Assembly: GCA_041179125.1 (NCBI GenBank)
Contig: JBEGTZ010000155.1
Coordinates: 1-18,180, forward strand
DNA length: 18,180 nucleotides
From: CAMCXE01 sp041179125
GTDB taxonomy: Bacteria > Pseudomonadota > Gammaproteobacteria > Pseudomonadales > Cellvibrionaceae
Reading direction: 5' to 3'
Positions 1-8,070 of the stretch are shown here, one piece after another. The position numbers and the translations under genes were made by a program. Position 1 is the first letter of the stretch; every line of letters begins with the position of its first letter. The notes below the pieces were generated by a model. That model worked only from the letters and a program-made list of their open reading frames with translations, was not told where the DNA came from and searched no databases.

Positions 1-1
1 C

Positions 2-414
2 GTATGCCACACCCAGATGATTCGCCCCCTGCGCGCCGAAGTTGAGCGCTACGGCCACTACTCCGTGGCCGTGAATCCGTCTACGACCACCCGTTTTTGT
101 GGGGTTCCAAACGCACCGGCCCCGACTTGGCGCGCGTAGGCAAACGCTACAGCGATGAGTGGCACAAAGCGCATCTGTTTAACCCGCGCAACGTAGTGCC
201 CACATCCAACATGCCCGCCTTCCCCTGGTTATACGACAACATCCTCGACGGCGAGCACACCGCCGCCAAAATGCGCGCACTGCGCACTGTGGGTGTACCG
301 TACACCGATGAAGACATAGCCGGTGCTGAAAAAGCCGTAAAAGGCGTCTCTGAAATGGATGCCCTCGTCGCCTATTTGCAGCAACTCGGCACGCTTTTAA
401 CACAAAAACGCTAA
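2..414 (+). CDS. ccoO: cbb3-type cytochrome c oxidase subunit II (CcoO), 3' part, with apparent one-base frameshift
   Basis: This is the membrane-anchored monohaem cytochrome c subunit of the cbb3 oxidase, which passes electrons towards the CcoN haem-copper site. The window opens inside the gene at the haem-binding motif. Bases 2-70 read VCHTQMIRPLRAEVERYGHY followed by SVA, the region just after the CxxCH cysteine. From about 73 the family sequence (ESVYDHPFLWGSKRTGPDLA) continues in the next frame and runs to the TAA at 412-414. Between these parts one G appears to be missing: the family GGT GAA TCC is written GT GAA TCC at 71-78. Without correction the upstream frame stops at the TAG at 137-139. 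The NMPAFPWL segment that supplies the axial Met is intact (residues 32-39 counted from the ATG at 97). ccoQ follows 28 bases downstream. The identity is firm. I cannot tell whether the frameshift is a sequencing or assembly error or a real lesion. Confidence 0.88.
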
Positions 415-442
415 CCCGCGCTGACCAACAGGTGAGGCAAAG

Positions 443-643
443 ATGGCACTAGACATAAATTTTTTACGCAGTCTGTCACCCGTTTTTGTGATGATTGCAT
501 TCGCAGGCGTGTGCTGGTGGGCCTACTCACCCTCGCGCCGTAAACAATTTGATGAGGCGGCTAATTTGCCATTTGCAGATGAATCGCAGGACACAGGAGC
601 TACCCCTCCTGTAACAAAACACGCAGAGAAGGGCGGAATATGA
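443..643 (+). CDS. ccoQ: cbb3-type cytochrome oxidase small subunit CcoQ (FixQ family)
   Basis: This is a 66-residue protein with one membrane segment at about residues 12-28 (VFVMIAFAGVCWWAYSP). A short basic patch (SRRKQFDEAA) and a hydrophilic tail follow. That is the usual architecture of CcoQ/FixQ, the small subunit that stabilises the association of CcoP with the core cbb3 oxidase. It lies between ccoO and ccoP as expected, and its TGA stop overlaps the ccoP ATG (ATGA at 640-643), which suggests translational coupling. A GGTGAGG ribosome-binding sequence precedes the ATG by a few bases. The identification rests on position and topology more than on sequence motifs, because the family is poorly conserved. 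Confidence 0.88.
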   Translation: MALDINFLRSLSPVFVMIAFAGVCWWAYSPSRRKQFDEAANLPFADESQDTGATPPVTKHAEKGGI

Positions 644-1542
644 CTACATTCTGGAGTCTTTGGATCATCGTTTTAACATCGGCCTGTATCATTCTGGTCA
701 CTTGGGTTTTGCTGTCCAACCGCAAAGCGGCTGTACACCCAGGGCTTGATCCAGACGATAAAACCACCGGCCACGTCTACGACGGCATCGTGGAATACAA
801 CAACCCACTGCCACGCTGGTGGTTTGTGATGTTTATTATTTCTATTATTTTTGCCGCCGGTTATTTGGTGCTGTACCCAGGCATGGGCAGCTGGAAAGGC
901 ACTCTCGGCTGGACATCGGTCAACGAATTACACGCCGACCAAGAAGCAGGTAAAACCGCCTACGCCAGCAGCTACGATCGCTACAAAACCATGAGCATTC
1001 CAGAATTGGCCAAAAATGAAGAAGCGATGCAAATGGGCTTTCGCTTGTTCGCCAACAACTGCTCCGTGTGCCACGGCGCTGACGGCGGCGGCAACTACGG
1101 CTTCCCCAACTTAACCGATGCAGACTGGTTACACGGCGGCAGTGCCGAGAAAATTCTTGAAACCATCACCAAAGGCCGCATAGCCGCCATGCCTGCATGG
1201 GGTTCCGCCTTAGGTGAAGAAAAAGTCATTCAAGTGGCCGAATATGTGCTCAAACTATCCGGCAACGAGTTTGAAGCGGCGCAGGCCGAACAAGGCGCTA
1301 AGGTATTTGCCGACAATTGCGTGGTATGCCACGGAGCAGATGGCAAAGGACAACACGCCACTGGCGCACCTAACTTAACGGACAAAACCTGGTTATTCGA
1401 AGGCAGCCGTGAAAACATTCGCCAAACCATTCGCTCGGGCCGCAACAACCAAATGCCCGCACAGGCCAATCAACTACTACCTGAAAAAATCCACCTGCTA
1501 GCAGCCTACGTATACAGTTTGTCGCAAACCACCGCGAAATAA
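640..1542 (+). CDS. ccoP: cbb3-type cytochrome c oxidase dihaem subunit III (CcoP)
   Basis: This is the dihaem cytochrome c subunit that feeds electrons into the cbb3 oxidase from the periplasmic side. The 300-residue length is normal for the family. Two membrane segments come first (about residues 5-25 and 60-79), joined by the conserved loop with DGIVEYNNPLPRWW. Two cytochrome c domains follow. Their haem motifs are CSVCH at residues 141-145 and CVVCH at 227-231, with axial methionines M184 (AAMPAWG) and M272 (NQMPAQ). The ATG at 640 overlaps the ccoQ stop and has an AAGGGCGG ribosome-binding sequence. The gene ends the structural block, and a terminator-like hairpin follows at 1552. The cco promoter, usually under FNR/ANR-type control, would lie upstream of this window. 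Confidence 0.96.
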   Translation: MTTFWSLWIIVLTSACIILVTWVLLSNRKAAVHPGLDPDDKTTGHVYDGIVEYNNPLPRWWFVMFIISIIFAAGYLVLYPGMGSWKGTLGWTSVNELHADQEAGKTAYASSYDRYKTMSIPELAKNEEAMQMGFRLFANNCSVCHGADGGGNYGFPNLTDADWLHGGSAEKILETITKGRIAAMPAWGSALGEEKVIQVAEYVLKLSGNEFEAAQAEQGAKVFADNCVVCHGADGKGQHATGAPNLTDKTWLFEGSRENIRQTIRSGRNNQMPAQANQLLPEKIHLLAAYVYSLSQTTAK

Positions 1543-1551
1543 AGCATCTGC

Positions 1552-1577
1552 GGGCTACTTCGGTAGCCCTTCTTCTT
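1552..1577 (+). terminator. Hairpin with cUUCGg tetraloop, candidate intrinsic terminator or attenuator after ccoP
   Basis: GGGCTAC (1552-1558) pairs perfectly with GTAGCCC (1563-1569) around the loop TTCG (1559-1562). The closing C-G pair makes this the extra-stable cUUCGg tetraloop. The following bases, TTCTTCTT, are T-rich but interrupted, so termination may be partial. The hairpin sits in the 53-base gap between ccoP and ccoG. It fits a role in lowering expression of the assembly genes relative to the oxidase subunits, or in protecting the 3' end of the upstream mRNA. Confidence 0.65.
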
Positions 1578-1595
1578 GCTAAATAGGTTAATTCC

Positions 1596-3020
1596 GTGAG
1601 CGAAAAACCAGAGGGCGAAAAACCAGAAATTCGCTACGTTAATCTCTACGAACCCGAAGCGAAAATTTATACCCGTAAAATCACCGGTTTTTACCAGCGT
1701 TTGCGCCGTTATACCGGCATTCCCCTCATCGCCCTGTTTGTCCTGCTGCCCTGGATTTCAATCAATGGACAGCCCGCCGTATGGCTGGACATGGCCCATC
1801 AAAAATTCCATTTTTTACACATCACCTTTTGGCCACAAGATTTAATGCTGCTGGCCTGGTTGTTTATTATCGCCGCCTACGCCCTATTTACCGTAAGCAC
1901 CGTATTTGGCCGCGTCTGGTGCGGCTTCACCTGCCCGCAAACCGTCTGGACACTTATTTATATCGTCATTGAAGACTTCTGCGAAGGCGACCGCAACAAA
2001 CGCATCAAACTCGATAAACAAACCTGGAACGCGGAAAAACTCATCCGCAAAAGCGCCAAACATTTTTTATGGTTTTTAGTAGCGCTTATTACCGGGTTAA
2101 CTTTTGTAGGCTACTTTGTCCCCGCACCAGAACTCGTAAGCGGCCTTATTCCACACCTAAACCCCAAGGGTGAATGGGAATTTGGCTTAAGCGGTTGGGC
2201 ACTGTTTTTTGTTTTACTCTGCACCGGCATGACTTATCTAAATGCGGGCTGGATGCGGGAACAAGTATGTAAATACATGTGCCCTTATTCACGTTTTCAA
2301 GCCGCCATGTACGATAAAGACACCATTTACGTGCAATACGATGCCGCACGCGGCGAGCAACGCGGCCCACGCAAACCCAATGAAGAATACAAAAGCAAAG
2401 GCCTGGGTGATTGCACCGACTGCTCTTGGTGTGTACAGGTGTGCCCGGTCAATATTGATATTCGCAACGGCACCCAATGGGAATGTATTAATTGCGGCCT
2501 CTGTGTAGACGCCTGCGATTCCGTAATGGATAAAATGGGCTACGCGCGCGGCCTGGTTCGCTTCACCTCCGAAACCCAACTCACCACCGGCAAAGCGCAT
2601 ATTATTAGGCCTAAAACCATTGGTTATGCCCTGGCGATGTTAATTATGGTGGGCGCTTTTATGTATCGGCTTTCCGTTCGAGAACCTTTAAGTGTCGATG
2701 TAGTACGCGATCGCTCCGCCCATTTATTTCGTTTAGATGGTGATGATGTTCAAAACGTATACACCGTAAAAATTAATAATATGGATCAAAAAGACCATAC
2801 CTTTACCGTAGAAGTAAAAGGTGCATTTCCTTTTCGCATTTTAAATCAACGCTCTGTGCAGGTTAAATCAGGCGAAGTGTATTCACTGCCCGTGCGTATT
2901 GCTGTAGATAAAAAAACCCTAAAAGGTGAAGAAAACCCCATTACCCTTTCCGCCACCAGTACAGATGACGGCCTTACCGCAGCAGAAGAATCCACCTTTA
3001 TGGGGCCGTCACATGAATGA
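1596..3020 (+). CDS. ccoG: Cytochrome oxidase accessory protein CcoG (FixG/RdxA family), dicluster iron-sulfur membrane protein
   Basis: CcoG is a membrane iron-sulfur protein needed for cbb3 assembly. Work on Rhodobacter homologues ties it to handling and reduction of copper for the oxidase. The 474 residues include membrane segments near 42-56, 84-104, 157-175, 200-216 and 337-357. There are two CxxxC pairs (C109/C113 in CGFTCPQ and C225/C229 in CKYMCPY). Two [4Fe-4S] ferredoxin clusters follow: C273, C276, C279, C283 and C297, C300, C303, C307. The C-terminal part (from about 365) is the periplasmic immunoglobulin-like FixG_C domain. The start is a GTG at 1596, because the next Met lies far inside the conserved sequence. 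The ribosome-binding site is weak. The 3' end overlaps ccoH by eight bases. Confidence 0.95.
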   Translation: MSEKPEGEKPEIRYVNLYEPEAKIYTRKITGFYQRLRRYTGIPLIALFVLLPWISINGQPAVWLDMAHQKFHFLHITFWPQDLMLLAWLFIIAAYALFTVSTVFGRVWCGFTCPQTVWTLIYIVIEDFCEGDRNKRIKLDKQTWNAEKLIRKSAKHFLWFLVALITGLTFVGYFVPAPELVSGLIPHLNPKGEWEFGLSGWALFFVLLCTGMTYLNAGWMREQVCKYMCPYSRFQAAMYDKDTIYVQYDAARGEQRGPRKPNEEYKSKGLGDCTDCSWCVQVCPVNIDIRNGTQWECINCGLCVDACDSVMDKMGYARGLVRFTSETQLTTGKAHIIRPKTIGYALAMLIMVGAFMYRLSVREPLSVDVVRDRSAHLFRLDGDDVQNVYTVKINNMDQKDHTFTVEVKGAFPFRILNQRSVQVKSGEVYSLPVRIAVDKKTLKGEENPITLSATSTDDGLTAAEESTFMGPSHE

Positions 3021-3564
3021 TGATGCACTGCACGAGCCGTTAATCAACAGAAGCTCAGACAGCAAAAAAAGCCCTTGGCGCGAACCCTGGTTTTGGTTTG
3101 TACTCGGGCCATTATTACTCACCATTGCCACCTCATCGGTATTTGTTTATATCGCCGTCAGTGGCGCAGACCAACGCGTAGTGGACGATTATTACAGTGC
3201 GGGCAAAGCCATAAATCATCGCTTTGAAGCGGATAAATTGGCCATTGCGCTGGGCGTAGGCGCGGTGGTGCGCGTAGATAAAATTACACAGGAAGTGTTT
3301 GTTGAATTGAGCGGCCTACCTAATTACCCCGGCGAATTAATTTTATATTTCTCCCATCCGGTTAAATCCAGCGAAGATACAACCCTGCCGCTCAAACAAA
3401 TCAATACCAACCGCTACCGCGCCGATTTATCCAAAATAATCAATGGCCGCTGGTATTTACAACTCTCCCCCCAGGAAGCCATAACGGAAAAAAAATGGCG
3501 TTTAGTGGGTGAGCTGGATCTTAATAAACACGAAACCATAACGCTAACCCCCGAGATTCAATAA
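3013..3564 (+). CDS. ccoH: Cytochrome oxidase assembly protein CcoH (FixH family)
   Basis: CcoH is a single-pass membrane protein required for cbb3 oxidase maturation and found in complexes with the oxidase and with CcoI. The 183-residue product has a short hydrophilic N-terminus, one membrane segment at about residues 26-50 (after PWREPWFWF) and a periplasmic domain. That domain begins with the FixH signature VVDDYYSAGKAIN (56-68). I chose the ATG at 3013, which overlaps the ccoG stop by eight bases. The frame is open further upstream to an ATG at 2926, but that extension lies wholly within conserved ccoG sequence and reads as a Pro-rich non-family peptide. Overlap implies translational coupling. 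Only three bases separate the stop from the ccoI start. Confidence 0.9.
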   Translation: MNDDALHEPLINRSSDSKKSPWREPWFWFVLGPLLLTIATSSVFVYIAVSGADQRVVDDYYSAGKAINHRFEADKLAIALGVGAVVRVDKITQEVFVELSGLPNYPGELILYFSHPVKSSEDTTLPLKQINTNRYRADLSKIINGRWYLQLSPQEAITEKKWRLVGELDLNKHETITLTPEIQ

Positions 3565-3567
3565 TCC

Positions 3568-5997
3568 TTGCGTTACTCGCCTTGTTATCACTGCGGTTTG
3601 GAATCACACCCAGATTTTACAGCACCTATAAATAATCAATTAGAACATTTTTGTTGTATCGGCTGCCAAGCCGTAGCGCAAACCATAGCTGGTGCTGGGT
3701 TAAATGATTTTTATCAGTATCGCACGGGAATAAATCAAAAAGCTAAAACCTCTAAAATGAACTTCAGCGCCTTTGACGATCCTGAAGTTCAAAAAGAATT
3801 CGTCATCTACACAAACGAATACCCACAAGCCAATTTGATTATTTCAGGTATCAGTTGCGCCGCTTGTGTGTGGTTATTGGAAAAACATATTAAACACTTG
3901 CCCGGTGTATTGCGCTTTGGCGTTAATTCATTAAACCATCGCGCATTTGTGCTTTTTGATCCCAGCCGTATTCAACTGAGCAGTATTTTTGCCGCATTTA
4001 ATGCCATAGGCTACAACGCAGAACCACAACAGGCACAAACACAATTTAACCAGTGGCAAAAACAACAACGCAGCGCGCTCATTCGCCTGGGCGTTGCCGG
4101 TATCAGCATGATGCAAGCGGGCATGGTGGCCGTAGGTTTATACGCAGGTGCGCTACAAGGCCTTGATGCCCACTGGCAATTAATTTTGCGCTGGATCACC
4201 TGTATTTTTGCCATCCCGGTTATTTTTTACTCCTCGCTACCCTTTTATATTGGTGCCTGGCGCGCATTAAAATTAAAAAAACTCAGCATGGATGTTTCGG
4301 TGAGCCTTGCATTATTACTGGCATTTTTTGCCAGCTTTTACGCATCATGGACACAAACTGGCGAAGTGTATTTTGAATCCATTGCGATGTTTGCTTTTAT
4401 ATTATTAGCGGGGCGATATATTGAACAGCGCGCCCGTTACCGCAACTTTCAGCAATGCACCACAGGTGCTCAACAAAGCGCCACGGGTGTTCAGCAAAAC
4501 GCCACAGGCATTCAGCAAACCGCCGCAAGCACACAGCAATTACCCCTCGCCGCACTACGTGTTAATCCTCAGCTCAACCAAGAAGAATTAATTCCTGTAT
4601 CACGCTTAACAATTGGCGAGCACATAAAAATTCCCGCAGGGGAATTATTTGCTTGCGATGGCATTGTGGTATCCGGTGAAAGCTACGCCATTGAAGCTTT
4701 AATCAGCGGCGAGCCTCAGCCGCAAATAAAAAAAATAGGCAGCACCGTACTCGCTGGCAGCATCAACGGCGACGCCGCACTCACCATTCAAGTCACCGCC
4801 ACAGGCCCCAATACTCAGCTCGCTAAAATTGAACAATTAATGGATCAGGCAACAATGGACCGCCCTAAATATTTATCCTTTAATGACCGAATTAGCAGTT
4901 ATTTTATTGGGGTGGTATTAATTGTTGCGTCGGGCAGTTATATCGCCTGGCATTTTATCGAGCCATCCAAAGCGCTCTGGATTACGCTATCCGTATTAGT
5001 GGTAACTTGCCCCTGCGCCCTCGCCATTGCCATGCCCGCCGCCTGGATTTGCGCGTTAAACCATTTGCGGCAAAAAGGCATATTAATTAAATCCAGCCTT
5101 TTTTTCGAACGCCTAACCCAAATAAAATGTATTTTATTTGATAAAACCGGCACGCTCACCGATGGTCAATTAAGCCTTACACAAATCACCCTGTTTGAGG
5201 GCGGGCGCGATCACGCATTAAGTATTATCGCAAGCTTAGAAGCCGCAAGCAGCCACCCCATCGCCAGCGCTTTTGCTCATTTTTCCAACGCAGGTTTGGT
5301 GCTGGAAAACAAAGTAATACCCAACCAAGGCGTAGAAGGCGTAATAAATTCCGTACCCTATAAATTTGGCCGCGCCGAATATGCCGTCCCCATCAATACC
5401 CCAGCTTATCCAGGCCTTGGGCAATGGTTATTATTAAGTGCAAATTTAAAACCGATGGCCTGGGTAAAATTAGACGATCAAATTAGACCGCAGGCAAAAT
5501 ACTGTATCGAAGAACTCAAAAAACGGAACATCCACTGCGAAATTTTATCCGGTGATCGCACCGAAAATGTCGCACATTTAGCACAAGAATTAGGTATCAA
5601 AACCTGGCGCGCAGGTGCCACACCGGAAGATAAATTAACGCATTTACGCACACGCCAACAGCAACATCAGTGCGTCATGATGATTGGCGACGGCATCAAC
5701 GATGTGCCGGTACTTGCCGGTGCCGATGTATCCCTGGCAATGGGCCGCGCCACCACCCTCACCCAAACCCAAGCACAAGCGGTATTAATTCAAAGCGATT
5801 TAACACTCATCCATTATTTGCTAAGCTACGCCACCCGCATGCAGCGCATTATTAAACAAAATTTCTATTGGGGATTAATCTACAACCTAATAGCAATCCC
5901 AGCAGCAGTCATGGGCTGGGTACCCCCTTGGCTGGCTGCGGTGGGCATGTCTACCAGCTCGTTAATTGTTATTTTTAATTCGTTGCGTTTGACATAA
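3568..5997 (+). CDS. ccoI: Copper-translocating P1B-type ATPase CcoI (FixI family)
   Basis: CcoI exports copper across the inner membrane for the CuB centre of cbb3 oxidase. The 809 residues contain an N-terminal cysteine-rich region (C6xxC9, then C29-C30xxC33), an HMA metal-binding domain with GISCAAC (C97/C100) and membrane segments. The catalytic core has the CPC ion-binding motif (C481-P-C483), the DKTGTLT phosphorylation site (D525), SSHPIA in the nucleotide-binding domain and GDGINDVP (D708). Translation starts at the TTG at 3568. No ATG in frame precedes the Cys-rich region, which is conserved in the family. An unusual insertion of four 7-residue repeats lies at residues 295-322. The gene closes the ccoGHI unit. 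The usual next gene, ccoS, is not seen. Confidence 0.95.
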   Translation: MRYSPCYHCGLESHPDFTAPINNQLEHFCCIGCQAVAQTIAGAGLNDFYQYRTGINQKAKTSKMNFSAFDDPEVQKEFVIYTNEYPQANLIISGISCAACVWLLEKHIKHLPGVLRFGVNSLNHRAFVLFDPSRIQLSSIFAAFNAIGYNAEPQQAQTQFNQWQKQQRSALIRLGVAGISMMQAGMVAVGLYAGALQGLDAHWQLILRWITCIFAIPVIFYSSLPFYIGAWRALKLKKLSMDVSVSLALLLAFFASFYASWTQTGEVYFESIAMFAFILLAGRYIEQRARYRNFQQCTTGAQQSATGVQQNATGIQQTAASTQQLPLAALRVNPQLNQEELIPVSRLTIGEHIKIPAGELFACDGIVVSGESYAIEALISGEPQPQIKKIGSTVLAGSINGDAALTIQVTATGPNTQLAKIEQLMDQATMDRPKYLSFNDRISSYFIGVVLIVASGSYIAWHFIEPSKALWITLSVLVVTCPCALAIAMPAAWICALNHLRQKGILIKSSLFFERLTQIKCILFDKTGTLTDGQLSLTQITLFEGGRDHALSIIASLEAASSHPIASAFAHFSNAGLVLENKVIPNQGVEGVINSVPYKFGRAEYAVPINTPAYPGLGQWLLLSANLKPMAWVKLDDQIRPQAKYCIEELKKRNIHCEILSGDRTENVAHLAQELGIKTWRAGATPEDKLTHLRTRQQQHQCVMMIGDGINDVPVLAGADVSLAMGRATTLTQTQAQAVLIQSDLTLIHYLLSYATRMQRIIKQNFYWGLIYNLIAIPAAVMGWVPPWLAAVGMSTSSLIVIFNSLRLT
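4450..4539 (+). repeat. Four tandem 21-bp units within ccoI (QQxxTGx heptapeptides)
   Basis: Units start at 4450, 4471, 4492 and 4513, with a final CAGCAA at 4534. They encode QQCTTGA, QQSATGV, QQNATGI and QQTAAST, then QQ. DNA copies are imperfect (CAG/CAA and GGT/GGC/GGG variation), so the repeat is not brand new. It follows the membrane segment that ends near EQRARYRNF and precedes the actuator domain. That is a loop position likely to tolerate length change. Confidence 0.85.
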
Positions 5998-6041
5998 AAA
6001 ATTATGTTTCTCAATTCTCCACACTAAAAGCAGGAGTGAAA

Positions 6042-7988
6042 ATGAACTTCAAATTGATCAGCCTATTATTTTTAATGCTAGCAATTTTTTTACGCATACC
6101 AACAAGCCACGCAGCAGACCCAATCCCATTTGGCGCACTCCAAGAAACACAATTAGTTGCCATCTCTCCCAGCGGAAAAACCATCGCTTTTCGCAAAGTT
6201 AATGAGAATACCGACCAAATAGCGGTGATGTCACTCACCGAGCGCAAAGTGTTATTCGCAGTTGACATTAAAGAGTTAAACCCGTTTAGCCTTCGGTTTA
6301 TCAGTGAGGATTTAGTTTATTTGCGCGCATCCTCTAACGAAGTGTTAAGAGATTATTCATCCGAGCGCTTTGAGCTATCCACAGGTTATGTTTTGGATAT
6401 TCCAAGCCGGAAAGTTCGGCAATTATTAAAACCGGGCGACAATATATATGCAGCTCAAAGTGGTCTCGGGCGAATTATCAGCCTCTCACCCGACAAAAAA
6501 TATGCCTATATGCCAGCATTTGTGGGTGAACCACCCGTATCACCCACGTATAATTTATTAAAAATAGATATCACCAAAAATAATGCACGAGATACCGTCC
6601 ACAAAGGAAAAACCTCTACTCGCGACTATTTTCTCGATGAAAAAGGAGAGATTCTTGCTATGGAAGAATACGGTGCCAAACGCGACCAACACAAAATTCT
6701 GGCCAATAAAAATGGTAAATTTGAAGTTATTTATGCCGAAAAAACCGACATAGTAACAAAGCATATCGCAGGGCTTACCGAAGATCATAAATCCTTAGTG
6801 ATGGTAATGACCAATGAAAAAACAAAACGTGACGCGTATTACCATCTCGCCTTAAACGATGGCGCCATTACAGGGCCGGTATTTAGCGCGAATGATGCGG
6901 ACATAGGCGGCGTAATTACTGACATTAACCGCACAGTAAAAGGCATCATATATGACGGTTTTTACCCAAAATATGAATTTTTTGACCGCGCTCTAAACAA
7001 ACGATTTGCCGACATAGTGGCCAAATTCCCAGAGCAATCCGTATACCTGCAAGACTATTCCGACAATTTTAAACATTTTATTATTTATGTTGAAGGCCCG
7101 AATTTCGCAGGGGATTATTTTCTTATCGAAGAAGGCAAAGAGCCTGTATTTTTAGTCTCCGCACGCCCCAAAATTCCCAGCGAAGCCATTAATCCCATAG
7201 GGAAAACCACGCTATTAGCTCGTGATGGATTTAAGATTCCTACGCTTTTAACTATTCCCAGCGCCTCGGTTAAGAACATGAAAAACCTTCCCGCCATTTT
7301 ATTGCCCCACGGCGGCCCGGAATCACATGACGTGATTGGTTTTGATTGGCTGGCACAAGCATTTGCCAGCCAGGGTTATTTAGTAATACAACCACAATTT
7401 CGCGGTTCCAGCGGTTTTGGTTTGCCACATATTTTGGCGGGCAGGGGCCAATGGGGGAAAATAATGCAGAATGATTTAACCGACTCATTAGCGGCGCTGG
7501 TAAAAAAAGGCCATGTAGACCCCAAGCGCGTATGCATCGTAGGCGCAAGTTATGGCGGCTACGCGGCATTGGCGGGGGCGGCGTTTACTCCGGATTTATA
7601 CCGTTGCGCGGTATCTATTAATGGCGTTTCCGATTTAAAACAAATGCTGCGCATCGACCGATTTAAATACGGCAAAGATAGCGCCACCGTTGCCTACTGG
7701 GAGCAACAACTTGGCGGCCAAGGTGAAATAAGCAATAGCGAACTTGAAGCTATTTCACCTAAAAATTCCGCTGCGACAGTTAAAGCACCGGTTTTACTGC
7801 TAGCCTCAAATAAGGATGTTATTGTGGACCCAGGCCAATCAAGCGACATGAAAAAAGCGCTTAAAAGTGCCGATAAAACGGTAGAATTTGTCGAACTTGA
7901 AGGCGATGACCACCATTTATCAAAATTCGCCACGCGCAAAAAAGCACTGGACGCCACGCTGACTTTTGTAAAAAAACACATTCAATAA
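6042..7988 (+). CDS. Secreted S9-family serine peptidase (prolyl oligopeptidase / acylaminoacyl-peptidase type)
   Basis: This is a predicted exported peptidase of 648 residues, of the type that cleaves short peptides. A signal peptide covers residues 1-24, with a hydrophobic core and a likely cut at SHA|AD. Residues about 30-390 look like the beta-propeller domain of S9 enzymes. The C-terminal alpha/beta-hydrolase domain carries an HGGP oxyanion segment, the nucleophile S503 in GASYGG, the probable acid D592 in NKDVIVD and the probable base H624 in GDDHHLS. I chose the ATG at 6042, because AGGAG at 6032-6036 lies five bases before it. An in-frame GTG at 6036 overlaps that ribosome-binding site. 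The gene is 44 bases downstream of ccoI but has no known link to oxidase assembly. Substrate and exact subfamily cannot be read from sequence. Confidence 0.88.
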   Translation: MNFKLISLLFLMLAIFLRIPTSHAADPIPFGALQETQLVAISPSGKTIAFRKVNENTDQIAVMSLTERKVLFAVDIKELNPFSLRFISEDLVYLRASSNEVLRDYSSERFELSTGYVLDIPSRKVRQLLKPGDNIYAAQSGLGRIISLSPDKKYAYMPAFVGEPPVSPTYNLLKIDITKNNARDTVHKGKTSTRDYFLDEKGEILAMEEYGAKRDQHKILANKNGKFEVIYAEKTDIVTKHIAGLTEDHKSLVMVMTNEKTKRDAYYHLALNDGAITGPVFSANDADIGGVITDINRTVKGIIYDGFYPKYEFFDRALNKRFADIVAKFPEQSVYLQDYSDNFKHFIIYVEGPNFAGDYFLIEEGKEPVFLVSARPKIPSEAINPIGKTTLLARDGFKIPTLLTIPSASVKNMKNLPAILLPHGGPESHDVIGFDWLAQAFASQGYLVIQPQFRGSSGFGLPHILAGRGQWGKIMQNDLTDSLAALVKKGHVDPKRVCIVGASYGGYAALAGAAFTPDLYRCAVSINGVSDLKQMLRIDRFKYGKDSATVAYWEQQLGGQGEISNSELEAISPKNSAATVKAPVLLLASNKDVIVDPGQSSDMKKALKSADKTVEFVELEGDDHHLSKFATRKKALDATLTFVKKHIQ

Positions 7989-8045
7989 ATTAGATCTAAA
8001 AACTTCCGCTAAATTCGCAGTGAGCGCGGCCAAAACATTTTATAT

Positions 8046-8070
8046 TCTAGTGTTCGGCGTTCACACTAGA
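8046..8070. promoter_or_regulatory. Perfect 8-bp inverted repeat in the gap before the S1-protein gene
   Basis: TCTAGTGT (8046-8053) is mirrored exactly by ACACTAGA (8063-8070) with nine bases between. It lies midway in the 186-base gap between the peptidase gene and the S1-domain gene. No T-run follows, so it is a poor intrinsic terminator. It could be an operator, since the centre spacing of about 17 bases would suit a dimeric regulator, or an mRNA hairpin in the leader of the downstream gene. No known box is recognised. Confidence 0.4.

Noticed and set aside
2926..3012. Upstream extension of ccoH to an earlier ATG
   Set aside because: The extra 29 residues lie within conserved ccoG coding sequence and look like out-of-frame translation. 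The ATG at 3013 gives the normal FixH N-terminus.
4450..4539. Tandem repeat considered as a CRISPR-like array
   Set aside because: The units are 21 bp, contiguous, in frame and inside a conserved gene. There are no spacers.
5993..6006. CATAA-AAAA-TTATG palindrome after ccoI as a terminator
   Set aside because: The stem is only five mostly A-T pairs with no proper T-run, too weak to call.
6036..6041. GTG start for the S9 peptidase
   Set aside because: It overlaps the AGGAG ribosome-binding sequence that is well placed for the ATG at 6042.
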